Origin: Opitutia bacterium
GTDB taxonomy: Bacteria; Verrucomicrobiota; Verrucomicrobiia; Opitutales; Coraliomargaritaceae
NCBI GenBank assembly: GCA_018663485.1
Contig: JABJQI010000115.1
Coordinates: 1-30,734, forward strand
Direction of reading: 5' to 3'
Length of the DNA stretch: 30,734 nt
The notes beneath the pieces are model-generated. The model worked only from the letters and a program-made list of their open reading frames with translations, was not told the DNA's origin and did no database searches. Positions 6,178 to 15,024 of the stretch are shown piece by piece. The translations under genes were made by a program, and so were the position numbers. How positions within the stretch are numbered: position 1 is the first letter of the stretch; the number at the start of each line of letters is the position of its first letter.

Positions 6178-7889
6178 TATAAATTTTTGTCAGTCACCGC
6201 ACCTTCTGAGGCGGTCGCGACGGTGGCCGCGTATTTACCGAGCACTCCGCGTTTGGAGCCTGCACCAGTTGGCTTGAAGGCTGCCATGCGCGCATCGTAT
6301 TCGGCGTCGTCGATTAGCAGACGGATGGTGTTTTTGACGGCGTCGATTTCGATTTGGTCGCCGCTATTGACGATGCCGATCGGGCCGCCCTTGGCTGCTT
6401 CGGGTGTAATGTGGCCTACGTCGAATCCGTGACTGCCGCCGGAGAAGCGTCCATCGGTGATGAGCGCGACTTCTTTAATCAAGCCACGCCCAGCAACGGC
6501 GCTAGTGGGTGAGAGCATTTCGCGCATGCCAGGGCCACCGACTGGCCCTTCGTTACGAATCACCACGACGTCGCCAGCGACGACGTCGCCGCGAAGGATG
6601 CCGACCAGTGCACTTTCTTCGCCTTCGTAAACCTTCGCTGTGCCTTTAAAATAGAGACCTTCCTTGCCAGTGATTTTACCAACGGCACCGCCAGGCGCGA
6701 GGTTGCCACGTAGGATGCGAAGGTGAGTGGACTCCTTAATTGGCTGATCCCATGGGCGGATGATGTCCTGCTCGTCTGGGTAAGATGCGTATGGCTGTTC
6801 GTCTTTAAGCGAATTGGCCATCGTTTCGCCCGTGACCGTGAGGCAATCGCCGTGCAGCAGGCCGCGATCGAGAAGCATCTTCATCATTGGGCGGATACCG
6901 CCGATACGAATGAGATGACTCATGTTGTATTTGCCGAATGGCTTCAGGTCGGCGAGGAGTGGGATGCGCTCGCCAATTTCCTTGAAGTCGTCGATGCTGA
7001 GTGGGACATCGGCGGAATGTGCGATGGCAAGGAGGTGCAGGATCAAGTTGGTCGAACCGCCGAGCGCCAGGCAGGTGGTAATCGCATTTTCAAAGGCCTT
7101 GCGCGTCATGATGTCGCGAGGCTTGAGGTCGAGCTCAAGGAGTTTAAGTACCGCTGCACCGGCATTTTCGCAGTCTTTACGCTTGGGTTCACCGATGGCT
7201 ACTTGCGCGCTGCTGCCTGGCAGGCTCATCCCAAGTGCTTCGATCGCGCTGGCCATGGTGTTGGCAGTATACATGCCGCCACAAGATCCGGCACCTGGAA
7301 TTGCATATTTTTCTACTTCCTTGAGCTCTTCATCAGTTAGCTCACCCTTGGCATGCTTGCCAACTGCTTCAAAAACGGAGACGATGTCCATCGGGTTACG
7401 CTGTTCTTCGTCGTGAGGCATCAAGCCTGGCAGAATGGTGCCGCCGTAAACAAACACCGCAGGGCGGTTAAGGCGTGCGAGTGCGATCATGCAGCCAGGC
7501 ATATTCTTATCGCAACCACCGATCGCCACAAGACCGTCAAAACCTTCTGCTGCGACCACTGTTTCGATCGAGTCGGCAATCACATCGCGCGAAACGAGAC
7601 TGTAGCGCATTCCTTTTGTGCCCATACTAATACCGTCGGAAACGGTGATGGTACTGAAATTGACGGCTTTGCCGCCGGCATTATTGATCCCGATGGTGGC
7701 GTGTGTGGCGAGGTCGCCCAAATGCATGTTGCAGGGAGTCAGATCACTCGGCGAGCCGGCCACGCCAATTTGTGGCTTTTTGAAATCGGCGTCCTCAAAG
7801 CCAACTGCACGAAGCATCGAGCGGGCAGGGGCGCGGTCATCGCCATCGACGACGATTGAGGAGTGTTGACGTGTGTTTTTGCTAGCCAT
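6177..7889 (-). CDS. ilvD: Dihydroxy-acid dehydratase
   Basis: Fe-S enzyme of branched-chain amino acid synthesis that dehydrates 2,3-dihydroxy-3-methylbutanoate and its isoleucine counterpart. The 570-residue protein has the cluster-ligand cysteines in TPCNMHLGDLA, IGGCDKNMPGCMIAL and PGAGSCGGMYTANTM, and the C-terminal signature VALITDGRFSGGSHGFDVGHITPEA. Full length for the family. It stands divergent from scpB with about 145 bases between. Other ilv genes are not adjacent. No Shine-Dalgarno motif precedes the ATG at 7889. IlvD and the sugar-acid dehydratases share this fold, but length and motifs favour IlvD. Confidence 0.95.
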   Translation of the reverse strand: MASKNTRQHSSIVVDGDDRAPARSMLRAVGFEDADFKKPQIGVAGSPSDLTPCNMHLGDLATHATIGINNAGGKAVNFSTITVSDGISMGTKGMRYSLVSRDVIADSIETVVAAEGFDGLVAIGGCDKNMPGCMIALARLNRPAVFVYGGTILPGLMPHDEEQRNPMDIVSVFEAVGKHAKGELTDEELKEVEKYAIPGAGSCGGMYTANTMASAIEALGMSLPGSSAQVAIGEPKRKDCENAGAAVLKLLELDLKPRDIMTRKAFENAITTCLALGGSTNLILHLLAIAHSADVPLSIDDFKEIGERIPLLADLKPFGKYNMSHLIRIGGIRPMMKMLLDRGLLHGDCLTVTGETMANSLKDEQPYASYPDEQDIIRPWDQPIKESTHLRILRGNLAPGGAVGKITGKEGLYFKGTAKVYEGEESALVGILRGDVVAGDVVVIRNEGPVGGPGMREMLSPTSAVAGRGLIKEVALITDGRFSGGSHGFDVGHITPEAAKGGPIGIVNSGDQIEIDAVKNTIRLLIDDAEYDARMAAFKPTGAGSKRGVLGKYAATVATASEGAVTDKNL

Positions 7890-8034
7890 GATAAAAAATG
7901 AGATGAATTAAATAGTCAGGAAAATAGGATTCTCGTTGCAGAAATGCGGAGATATCAATGAATAGCGGAAGCCTCGACAACCCCCTTTTTACTCTTCTAG
8001 AACTTAATTCTGCATTTCACCCGCTTTTATTATT

Positions 8035-8835
8035 ATGGAATTTGATCTCAACAAGACGCTTGAAGCCCTTTTGCTCTCGACTGCAGAGCCGATTCGCTTG
8101 AAGGATTTAATCAAGATCTTTGCGCGCTACCACTCTGAATTAGCGGAAGCCGCAGAGGCCGAAAAGCTCGCCGCAGAGGGCGAAGAGCTTACAGAGCTGA
8201 TTCCGCCCCGCGTTACACCAGTGCAAATTCAAGAGGAGCTGTCCAGATTGATGGATGCCGCGGAGGTCGAGGATAAGGCGTATCGCCTGATCGAGGGGCC
8301 GAATGGTTTTCAAATCGTCACCGCGCCGCAGTTTGCAGAATTCGTGCGTTTACTGCGTGGTGAGCCGCGTCCGATGAAGCTCAGTCCTGCGGCGTTGGAG
8401 ACGATGTCGATCGTCGCTTATCGTCAGCCCGTTACGCGGGCCGAGATGGAAGCGATTCGTGGAGTGTCAGTCGATGGCCCGCTGAACCGCTTGATTGAGC
8501 TTGAGTTAGTCCATGTCACGGGTCGCGCTGAATTGCCGGGTCGTCCAATACAATACGGCACCACCGATAATTTTCTAGAGTTCACCGGCATTAAGGAGCT
8601 CGATGAGTTGCCCGCTTCGGACGTGCTGAGTAATCACCAGATTGACGATTGGATGCGCCGCAGCGAAGAGCCAGAAGAAGCGATTACCGATGAGGATATG
8701 GGACTTGCCAAAGAGAGAAAGTCCGACGAACTGCCGCTGGATGAGACGTTTGTCGAAGTCGATTGGCAAAATGAGAATGCTGAGAGCTATGCCGCTCCAG
8801 AATCCGCCACAGATGAGGATGCACCAAATGCCTGA
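8035..8835 (+). CDS. scpB: Segregation and condensation protein B
   Basis: ScpB dimers bind the ScpA kleisin in the SMC-ScpAB condensin and regulate chromosome condensation and segregation. The 266-residue protein has the two winged-helix domains: an N-terminal ALLLSTAEPIRLKDLIKIF and the hallmark LSPAALETMSIVAYRQPVTRAEMEAIRGVSVDGPLNRLIE, followed by GRAELPGRPIQYGTTDNFLEFTGIKELDELP. A long acidic tail (about 205-266) goes beyond the conserved core. The start ATG at 8035 follows TTTTATTATT with no Shine-Dalgarno motif. Its last codons overlap the pheA start by 8 bp, so the two are probably translationally coupled. scpA is not in the window. Confidence 0.93.
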   Translation: MEFDLNKTLEALLLSTAEPIRLKDLIKIFARYHSELAEAAEAEKLAAEGEELTELIPPRVTPVQIQEELSRLMDAAEVEDKAYRLIEGPNGFQIVTAPQFAEFVRLLRGEPRPMKLSPAALETMSIVAYRQPVTRAEMEAIRGVSVDGPLNRLIELELVHVTGRAELPGRPIQYGTTDNFLEFTGIKELDELPASDVLSNHQIDDWMRRSEEPEEAITDEDMGLAKERKSDELPLDETFVEVDWQNENAESYAAPESATDEDAPNA

Positions 8836-10120
8836 AGATATTAATGCCAAGCTACAGCGCAACCGCGATGCGATTGACGCGATCGATAAACAAGTGGTGC
8901 AACTGCTCAATGAGCGCACGCGCCAAGATGGGGGTCTCAACGAAGCGCAGGTGCTTGATAAAATCGCCAACTTCAATCAAGGCCCGCTCTCAGATGCGAC
9001 TTTGCAAGCTATCTATCGCGCAATGATGCTGGCTGGGCTTGCCCCAGATGCCCGCCAGTTGGAGTGCAAAGTCGTCGATTCGCTGGATTTAAAGATAGTG
9101 CAACTGCTCAACCAGCGCGTGCAATATGCGGGTGAGATTGGTAAGATCAAACACGCCAACGGAGCCGACTATTACGACCCGACCCGCGAGGCTCAGGTCA
9201 TGGCCAAAGTCGCGAGGCTCAACCCAGGGCCGATCAACAATTGCACCTTGCAATCCGTTTACCGCGAAGTGATTTCTGGCTCTATCGCATTGGAGAAGAA
9301 GCTCGTCATTGGCTACCTCGGGCCCGAAGCCACTTACACCCATCAAGCCGCTATTCGTAACTTCGGTGTCAGCCTCGACTATCGCGCGATCAAGACGATC
9401 CCCGATGTATTTTCTGAAGTCGAAAGTGGTAGCGCTGATTATGGCGTGGTGCCGATTGAAAACTCCACTGAGGGGGCAGTCTTTCATTCGATGGATATGC
9501 TGGTCGAGTCCGACCTGCATATTTGCTCGCAAGTTTATTTGCCGATAGAGCATTGCCTGATCTCGCAGTCGCCGCTCGATCAAATCACAGAGGTGCGTTC
9601 CAAAGATCAAGCACTTGGCCAATGCCGTGACTGGTTGCGTAAGGAAGTGCCCAACGCGCAGCTCGTTGATGTCGTAAGCACCGCCGAGGCCGTCCGCACT
9701 GCAAAAGAGGCAGCAGGCGTCGCCGCCGTCGCGAGTGCATTGTCTGCGCAACGTTACGAAGTGCCAATTCAAGCCCGCGGGATTCAAGACCGCGACGACA
9801 ACGTCACCCGTTTCTTAGTAATTGGTAAAACCCGCGCCAAGCCACTCGGCGATGGCCGAGACAAAACCAGCTTAGTGATTTCGCTCAAAGACGAGCCAGG
9901 CGCGTTAGAGAAAACCCTTCGGCCATTCGCTTCGCGCGGAATCAATTTAAGCAAAATCGAGTCACGCCCCAGCCGTAAAAAAGCCTGGGATTATCTGTTT
10001 TTCATCGACTTCATCGGCCACTACGAAGACGAGCTCGTGCAAGCCGCACTTGCCGAGCTCAAAGAGCACTGCTCGTTCGTCAAATGGCTAGGCAGTTATC
10101 CGAATGATAAACGTGGATAA
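8828..10120 (+). CDS. pheA: Bifunctional chorismate mutase/prephenate dehydratase with duplicated mutase region
   Basis: Makes phenylpyruvate from chorismate via prephenate. The 430-residue protein has four regions. Residues 1-72 are a degenerate AroQ-like repeat. Residues 73-157 are an AroQ chorismate mutase with R97, K108, D117, R120, E121, S152 and E156 at the spacing of E. coli R28, K39, D48, R51, E52, S84 and Q88. Prephenate dehydratase spans about 160-340 (IGYLGPEATYTHQAA, VVPIENSTEGAV, TRF at 327-329). An ACT domain spans about 347-430, with GALE and the phenylalanine-binding ESRP (378-381), implying feedback inhibition by Phe. The second copy has Cys80 where the essential Arg11 should be, while the first copy keeps that arginine (R13). 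ATG at 8828 overlaps the scpB stop; an upstream GAGG may serve as a ribosome site. Confidence 0.93.
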   Translation: MPEDINAKLQRNRDAIDAIDKQVVQLLNERTRQDGGLNEAQVLDKIANFNQGPLSDATLQAIYRAMMLAGLAPDARQLECKVVDSLDLKIVQLLNQRVQYAGEIGKIKHANGADYYDPTREAQVMAKVARLNPGPINNCTLQSVYREVISGSIALEKKLVIGYLGPEATYTHQAAIRNFGVSLDYRAIKTIPDVFSEVESGSADYGVVPIENSTEGAVFHSMDMLVESDLHICSQVYLPIEHCLISQSPLDQITEVRSKDQALGQCRDWLRKEVPNAQLVDVVSTAEAVRTAKEAAGVAAVASALSAQRYEVPIQARGIQDRDDNVTRFLVIGKTRAKPLGDGRDKTSLVISLKDEPGALEKTLRPFASRGINLSKIESRPSRKKAWDYLFFIDFIGHYEDELVQAALAELKEHCSFVKWLGSYPNDKRG

Positions 10121-10605
10121 GGTCTCCGTATCCACCGAATTAAACGTCCGTGTTTTCAAAATGGGTAGCGGGATGCTATCGAGGGTTGGCATTAGCCACG
10201 CTGAAGATTGAAATTGCGGTGGGCTGAATTCTGGCAACTCGAACAAGGCGATTTACGTGTTGCTAGGGTAAGACCTTGGCTTGCCGAAGCGTCTGGTCTC
10301 GGTGCTTAACTGGCAGATGAGCCGAATGAAGGGCTGACAGAGACAGAGCTACTTGAGTGTTTGAGGTGCTAATGTGGCGTCATTGCTGAGAGGCTGTCTC
10401 CAAACTGAGGGCCTCGAACGTAGCGACATTTTTCGAGCCAATACTCCGTCATTTTTATGGCTCAATTGTAAGCTCTGTGCCATCGGTAGCAACGACGGAG
10501 CGTTGCCCTTTAGCGATTACAACCCGCGCGCTAGAATTCAACTTTTTTACAAAGTTCCTACAGGCTTGCGGTCTGTATCAAAGTAGAGCCAATTAGACAG
10601 AACTT
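10121..10605. other. Gene-free stretch between pheA and tilS
   Basis: No credible coding frame is seen on either strand. The only recognisable content is the diverged repeat copy at 10407-10508 and AT-rich DNA just before tilS that may hold its promoter. No hairpin followed by a T-run was found after pheA. Confidence 0.5.
10407..10508 (+). repeat. Dispersed ~100-bp repeat, copy B
   Basis: Shares ordered blocks with the minus strand of 2536-2643, including AGCGACA, CGAGCCAAT, GTCATTT and GCAACGAC-GAGCGT-GCC. It lies in the gene-free gap before tilS. Both copies sit close to a housekeeping gene and have no open frame in common. Confidence 0.5.
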
Positions 10606-12060
10606 ATGTCGAACGCATCACACCCCCACAATTGGCCGGAAGCGGCGCGCAATTTGTATGCTGAATTGAGTGTACGCTCGTTACACAGCAATGTCCGTCA
10701 GTTGCTCGCTGATGCGACGTGTCAGCGTGTGTTGGTGGCTTGTTCGGGCGGCGCGGATTCGATCTTTATGCTCTGCCAACTCTGGGCGCAGACTGACGAA
10801 TTGGGGATCGAATTAGTGGTTGCCCATTATAATCACCGCTGGCGTGGTGAGGATTCGCAGTCGGATGCGGTGTTTGTGCAGGAGTTGGCGCAGCACTTGA
10901 GTTGTCCATTTGTAACCGCGGCTCGGCCTGAAAATGAGGCTGCGTTTACAGAAACGACTGCGCGTGCGTTACGAATGGACTTTTTACGCGGAGCAGCGCA
11001 GGAGCACAGTTGCGAGTGTATTGCTTTGGGTCATCAACAGGATGATGTTTTAGAGACACAGCTGCAGCGTTTGGCGCGCGGCAGCGGCTCGGATGGTTTG
11101 GCGGCGCCGCGACCCATACATTTTTTTCAAGCCTACCCGACACATGTTCGACCGCTGTTGGATTTGGGTGCGGGGGCCATTCGAATGGCGTTGAATGCCT
11201 GCGAGATTCCTTGGCGCGAAGACATTTCCAACCAAGATCTGGGGATTTCGCGTAATGCGCTGCGGCACGATGTGATTCCTAGTTTGAGCGATGCCTTGGG
11301 CCGGAAAGCTACGGCGGGCGCGGCTCGTTCCCGGTTTTTACTAGAAGAAGAAGCGGATGCGTTGGATGGTTTGGCGCGACTGACTTTGCCTGAAGCTTTC
11401 ATTGCGAGTGCGTCGTTGGATCGCGTTGCACTGCGCTCTGCTCCACGGGCACTGACGCGACGGGCCTTGTCGGCATGGTTGAGTGCGCATCATCTAATAC
11501 AATCGATGAGCGCACCGGCGATGGATTTATTGATGGCGGCGGTTTATGCGCTGAAGCGGCAGAATCGTCTTAGTGCGGGCGCTTTTTATATTGAGCTCGA
11601 TGAAGCGAGGGTTCGCTTGGTGTCAGCACAAGTTTCGGGGCAATTTTTGGTATCCGGATCGATCGAAGCGGGCGAGTCGTTGATGCTGTCGACAGGTGCT
11701 TTGCTGGAAACTGAGTTTGTGGAATTGAACGATGCGTTACGCAGCGCGATTATGAAGGGCGCAGTGAATGCCGACCTACAGGCTTACGTTGCAGTAGCAG
11801 CAGAGGAGGCACTCGAAGTGCGGGGTTGGCAGCCTGGGGACCGTTTTCGCCCCCTCGGTGCGCCGGGCATGAAGAAACTCAAAGACTGGTTTATTGACCG
11901 GCACATTTCGGTAAAGGAACGAAAGCTGCTCCCGCTTGTCATATCGCAGTCAGGAGAAATTATTTGGGTGCCAGGCTTCCCGCCAGCGGAGAGTTTAAAA
12001 ATCGGAACTGCAACGAAGCGGGCTCTTAGATTGACTTACGAACGAAGAAACCCAAGTTGA
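10606..12060 (+). CDS. tilS: tRNA(Ile)-lysidine synthase
   Basis: TilS ligates lysine to C34 of the tRNA-Ile with anticodon CAU, changing its identity from Met to Ile; it is essential in most bacteria. The 484-residue protein has the ATP-pyrophosphatase P-loop CSGGADS (46-52), HYNHRWRGEDSQSDA and LGHQQDDVLETQLQRLARGSGSDGL of the N-type synthetase domain. The C-terminal substrate domain includes VRGWQPGDRFRPLGAPGMKKLKDWFIDRHISVKERKLLPLV. The start ATG follows AGACAGAACTT with no Shine-Dalgarno motif. ftsH begins 9 bases after its stop, an arrangement also common elsewhere (tilS-hpt-ftsH), here without hpt. Confidence 0.95.
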   Translation: MSNASHPHNWPEAARNLYAELSVRSLHSNVRQLLADATCQRVLVACSGGADSIFMLCQLWAQTDELGIELVVAHYNHRWRGEDSQSDAVFVQELAQHLSCPFVTAARPENEAAFTETTARALRMDFLRGAAQEHSCECIALGHQQDDVLETQLQRLARGSGSDGLAAPRPIHFFQAYPTHVRPLLDLGAGAIRMALNACEIPWREDISNQDLGISRNALRHDVIPSLSDALGRKATAGAARSRFLLEEEADALDGLARLTLPEAFIASASLDRVALRSAPRALTRRALSAWLSAHHLIQSMSAPAMDLLMAAVYALKRQNRLSAGAFYIELDEARVRLVSAQVSGQFLVSGSIEAGESLMLSTGALLETEFVELNDALRSAIMKGAVNADLQAYVAVAAEEALEVRGWQPGDRFRPLGAPGMKKLKDWFIDRHISVKERKLLPLVISQSGEIIWVPGFPPAESLKIGTATKRALRLTYERRNPS

Positions 12061-12069
12061 CCCGCACAA

Positions 12070-14118
12070 ATGTCTTCACAGCAAAATCCACAACAGAAAG
12101 AGCCCGCGAACAACGGCCAACCAGAGCGCTTTAACCCTAAGGTGCTTCTGATTTTTTTGGTCATTATCTCGGCTATCATTGGACTCTGGTTCGCGCAACC
12201 GGGTGTCGGTTCAAATCATGAACGCCTGACTATCAGCGAATTGGTGCAAGCCGTGAAAGATGGACAGATCGAGCCGGGCGATGGTGTCATGAAGCCCGAC
12301 CCTTCGCTTGGCGAAGCTGGCTATATCGTTGCGGGTAAAATGCTCAACCCTAGGTATGATGCGAATCTATCGGATGCGAGTGTACCGCAAAAAGTGCAGT
12401 TTTCTGCTGAGGGCCGCTTGCTAGAGAAAGATTTCGATCTCGTGCGTGCCGTGCTCAAGGAGAGCCGCCGCAGCACCGCGTTTCAGGATATCTTGATTAG
12501 TTTCCTACCGTTTCTACTGATTATTGGCCTGCTTTATTTCCTCTTCGTACGCCAATTGAAGAGTGCAGGTAAGGGCGCCATGAGCTTTGGTAAGAGTAAG
12601 GCGAAGATGCTTACGCGCGATAAAGACGCGCTGACTTTTAAGGATGTTGCGGGTTGCGACGAAGCTAAAGAAGAGGTCAGCGAGGTCGTTGACTTCCTCA
12701 AAGATCCGAAAAAATTTCAACGTATTGGTGGTCGTATTCCTAAGGGAGTGCTGATGATGGGCCCTCCGGGCACTGGTAAGACATTACTGGCAAAGGCAGT
12801 AGCCGGTGAGGCTGAAGTGCCGTTTTTCTCAATCAGTGGTTCGGATTTCGTCGAAATGTTTGTCGGTGTCGGTGCGGCACGTGTACGTGACATGTTTGAG
12901 CAAGGCCGTAAGAATGCCCCTTGTATCGTATTTATTGATGAGATCGATGCCGTGGGTCGCCAGCGTGGAGCAGGTGTCGGTGGTGGTAATGACGAGCGCG
13001 AGCAGACCTTGAACTCCCTCCTCGTTGAGATGGATGGTTTTGATGGCCACGAAGGCGTGATCATCATTGCCGCGACCAATCGTCCGGATGTGCTCGACTC
13101 AGCCTTGCTACGTCCAGGTCGTTTTGATCGTCAAGTCACGATTGATTTGCCCGACCTGAATGGCCGTAGCGAAATTCTCATGGTGCATGCCAAAAAGTTC
13201 GCGCTGTCTGAAGAGGTGAACCTCGAGCACGTTGCGCGTAACACGCCAGGTTTCTCTGGTGCGGACCTAGCCAACCTTCTGAATGAAGGCGCTTTGATCG
13301 CCGCACGCTATAATAAGGATGCTGTGGAGATGAACGATCTCGACGAAGCGCGTGATAAGATATCCTTCGGCCGTGAGCGCCGCAAGTTGATGGATGACGA
13401 AGATCGCAAGATCACTGCTTACCATGAAGCCGGGCATGCTTTGATCCAAGCGGTGGTGGATGATGGGCATTTGCCCGTGCATAAGGTGACGATTATACCG
13501 CGTGGCCAGAGCCTTGGCTCGACTATGTTTATGCCGAAGAAGGATTTACTGAACCACTCCAAGCGGCGTCTGTTGAATCAAATCTGCACTGGCATGGGCG
13601 GCCGTTCGGCGGAGGAAATTGTGATGGGCGACATCACCAGTGGCGCGTCCGGCGATATTCGCATGGTCACTTCGACTGCGCGCCACATGGTGTGCGATTG
13701 GGGAATGACTGACCTCGGGCCGATCGCTTACGGTGAAAGCCAAAATCATGCTTACATGGGTACGATGGGTGCTGGCTCGAATAACTTTAGCGAAGAGACC
13801 GCACAAAAGATTGATAAGACAATCTACGACATTGTGCAGAAGCAATATTTGCGTTCGCTCGACATTTTGAATGAACACCGTGCCGCGCTTGACACCATGG
13901 CAGAGGCCTTGCTGGAGCACGAAACGATCGATGGCATTCACGTTAAAGAGATCCTTGAGCATGGTGAAATGCGCTCGCCGATCGTTAAGCGTGAAATTAT
14001 CGAGGCTGAAGCAGGGGCTGAAGCAGACTCTGATGACGTGGTCGCGAAGCAGGCTGACGAAGATGACGACCAAGGCGATCTAGCTGGCGAAGAAGCCGCG
14101 GCACCATCTCCTGCGTAA
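12070..14118 (+). CDS. ftsH: ATP-dependent zinc metalloprotease FtsH
   Basis: Membrane-bound hexameric AAA+ protease that degrades misfolded membrane proteins and short-lived regulators. Of 682 residues, the order is: a Gln/Asn-rich N-terminal tail, TM1 (about 25-41), a periplasmic domain (about 42-138), TM2 (about 143-160), then the AAA module with Walker A GPPGTGKT (231-238), Walker B CIVFIDEID (285-293) and the second region of homology ATNRPDVLDSALLRPGRFDR (335-354). The zinc-protease motif HEAGH is at 452-456. The C-terminal tail from about 635 is very acidic. It starts 9 bases after tilS with no Shine-Dalgarno motif, and a strong terminator follows. Full length and intact. Confidence 0.97.
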   Translation: MSSQQNPQQKEPANNGQPERFNPKVLLIFLVIISAIIGLWFAQPGVGSNHERLTISELVQAVKDGQIEPGDGVMKPDPSLGEAGYIVAGKMLNPRYDANLSDASVPQKVQFSAEGRLLEKDFDLVRAVLKESRRSTAFQDILISFLPFLLIIGLLYFLFVRQLKSAGKGAMSFGKSKAKMLTRDKDALTFKDVAGCDEAKEEVSEVVDFLKDPKKFQRIGGRIPKGVLMMGPPGTGKTLLAKAVAGEAEVPFFSISGSDFVEMFVGVGAARVRDMFEQGRKNAPCIVFIDEIDAVGRQRGAGVGGGNDEREQTLNSLLVEMDGFDGHEGVIIIAATNRPDVLDSALLRPGRFDRQVTIDLPDLNGRSEILMVHAKKFALSEEVNLEHVARNTPGFSGADLANLLNEGALIAARYNKDAVEMNDLDEARDKISFGRERRKLMDDEDRKITAYHEAGHALIQAVVDDGHLPVHKVTIIPRGQSLGSTMFMPKKDLLNHSKRRLLNQICTGMGGRSAEEIVMGDITSGASGDIRMVTSTARHMVCDWGMTDLGPIAYGESQNHAYMGTMGAGSNNFSEETAQKIDKTIYDIVQKQYLRSLDILNEHRAALDTMAEALLEHETIDGIHVKEILEHGEMRSPIVKREIIEAEAGAEADSDDVVAKQADEDDDQGDLAGEEAAAPSPA

Positions 14119-14138
14119 TTGGGCTGCAGATAATTCTT

Positions 14139-14176
14139 AAAACGGCTGCTTCTTGCTTTAGGAGGCAGCCGTTTTT
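14139..14176 (+). terminator. Rho-independent terminator of ftsH (likely bidirectional)
   Basis: AAAACGGCTGC (14139-14149) pairs perfectly with GCAGCCGTTTT (14165-14175) around a 15-nt loop, ending in five T. The mirror A-run lets it also stop minus-strand transcripts from the RNase H-like gene. Confidence 0.88.
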
Positions 14177-14279
14177 GTAGTGTTGCAGCTCTATTTATTT
14201 GGAATTGTGAGTTGAAGTCGCAGAAGTGAGTAAAACGTGGACTGAGGGCCTTAAGGGCGGAACCGATAGTATGGCCGTA

Positions 14280-14762
14280 TCACTTGCGCTTCTGTCGCGC
14301 TTTGCGTGAGGCCTTATCGACTAGGGCGAAAAGCTGGTCGATCTGATTCCGTTTCCGTGTGGCCTGATGCCCCTTCACTTTGACTAGTTTGAAGTCTAAG
14401 CGATCGGTGCTGCGGAAGTAGGCTTGGTAGAGCTCAGTGTAGCGCAGCGGAAGGCCTCGCTTCGAATAGTAGTCGTGGGCTTCAAGGCGTGCTCGTCGCG
14501 CTGCTAAATTGATGATGTTTTGCGAGTCGGTGTAAATGGTGAGATGATCGCAGTCTTTGGGCAGTTCAGATAGTGCCCAGAGCAGGGTTTGCAGCTCTAG
14601 CTTAGTCGAAGACGTGTCGACGAATTGCTGAACCTTAATACGCGTGCGTAAAATCTCCAATGGGAATGCTAGCTCCTCTGTATAGATCAAGAGCGCCGCA
14701 CCAGTGCCCGTTTTGGATTGGGTGTGCGCGCTACCATCGGTGAGTAAAATGTAGTCTCTCAT
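14280..14762 (-). CDS. RNase H-like protein
   Basis: A 160-residue single-domain RNase H fold. The four acidic residues of the DEDD site can be placed: LLTDGSAHTQSKTGTGAAL (D9), SSTKLELQTLLWAL (Glu), TIYTDSQNIINLAARRA (Asp) and the final Asp in FALVDKASRKA, after the KVKGHQ motif. This order fits RNase HI, which cleaves the RNA strand of RNA-DNA hybrids such as Okazaki primers and R-loops. The tail is basic (KASRKARQKRK). Spacing between motifs differs somewhat from E. coli RnhA, so it may be a lineage-specific variant rather than the main RNase HI. It converges with ftsH. The DNA just upstream of the ATG has no Shine-Dalgarno motif. Confidence 0.82.
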   Translation of the reverse strand: MRDYILLTDGSAHTQSKTGTGAALLIYTEELAFPLEILRTRIKVQQFVDTSSTKLELQTLLWALSELPKDCDHLTIYTDSQNIINLAARRARLEAHDYYSKRGLPLRYTELYQAYFRSTDRLDFKLVKVKGHQATRKRNQIDQLFALVDKASRKARQKRK

Positions 14763-15024
14763 TGGAGGTTACCGGTCAGTGCTCGTCAAATATAAGTTAA
14801 TTCTGTGCACTAAGAAATTGAAGCAGATGGCAACTGTTAGTGACGAGAATGCGGGTAAATTTGTTCGCCCTTGCGCAGTTGGCAAATAGTGACTGTTTTT
14901 TTGAATTTGGCTTTCGATCGTGGGATATGAGATACTCATGCCAGATGTGGTTAGAGATTGGCTCCGCTTGGACTGACAGCGACTGCGTTATGGTCCTTGG
15001 TTGCCTGGTTGGTCGGTTGGTTGG

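Noticed and set aside
9089..9787. 232-aa frame antisense to pheA
   Set aside because: Fully covered by pheA, whose domains are all recognisable; no family match for the antisense product.
10374..10586. 70-aa open frame before tilS
   Set aside because: It overlaps the dispersed repeat, and its counterpart at 2464-2646 shares only the repeat-encoded residues, so the open frames reflect repeat DNA rather than a gene.
13546..14073. 175-aa frame antisense to ftsH
   Set aside because: Lies wholly within intact ftsH and has the Cys/His/Arg bias of an antisense shadow.
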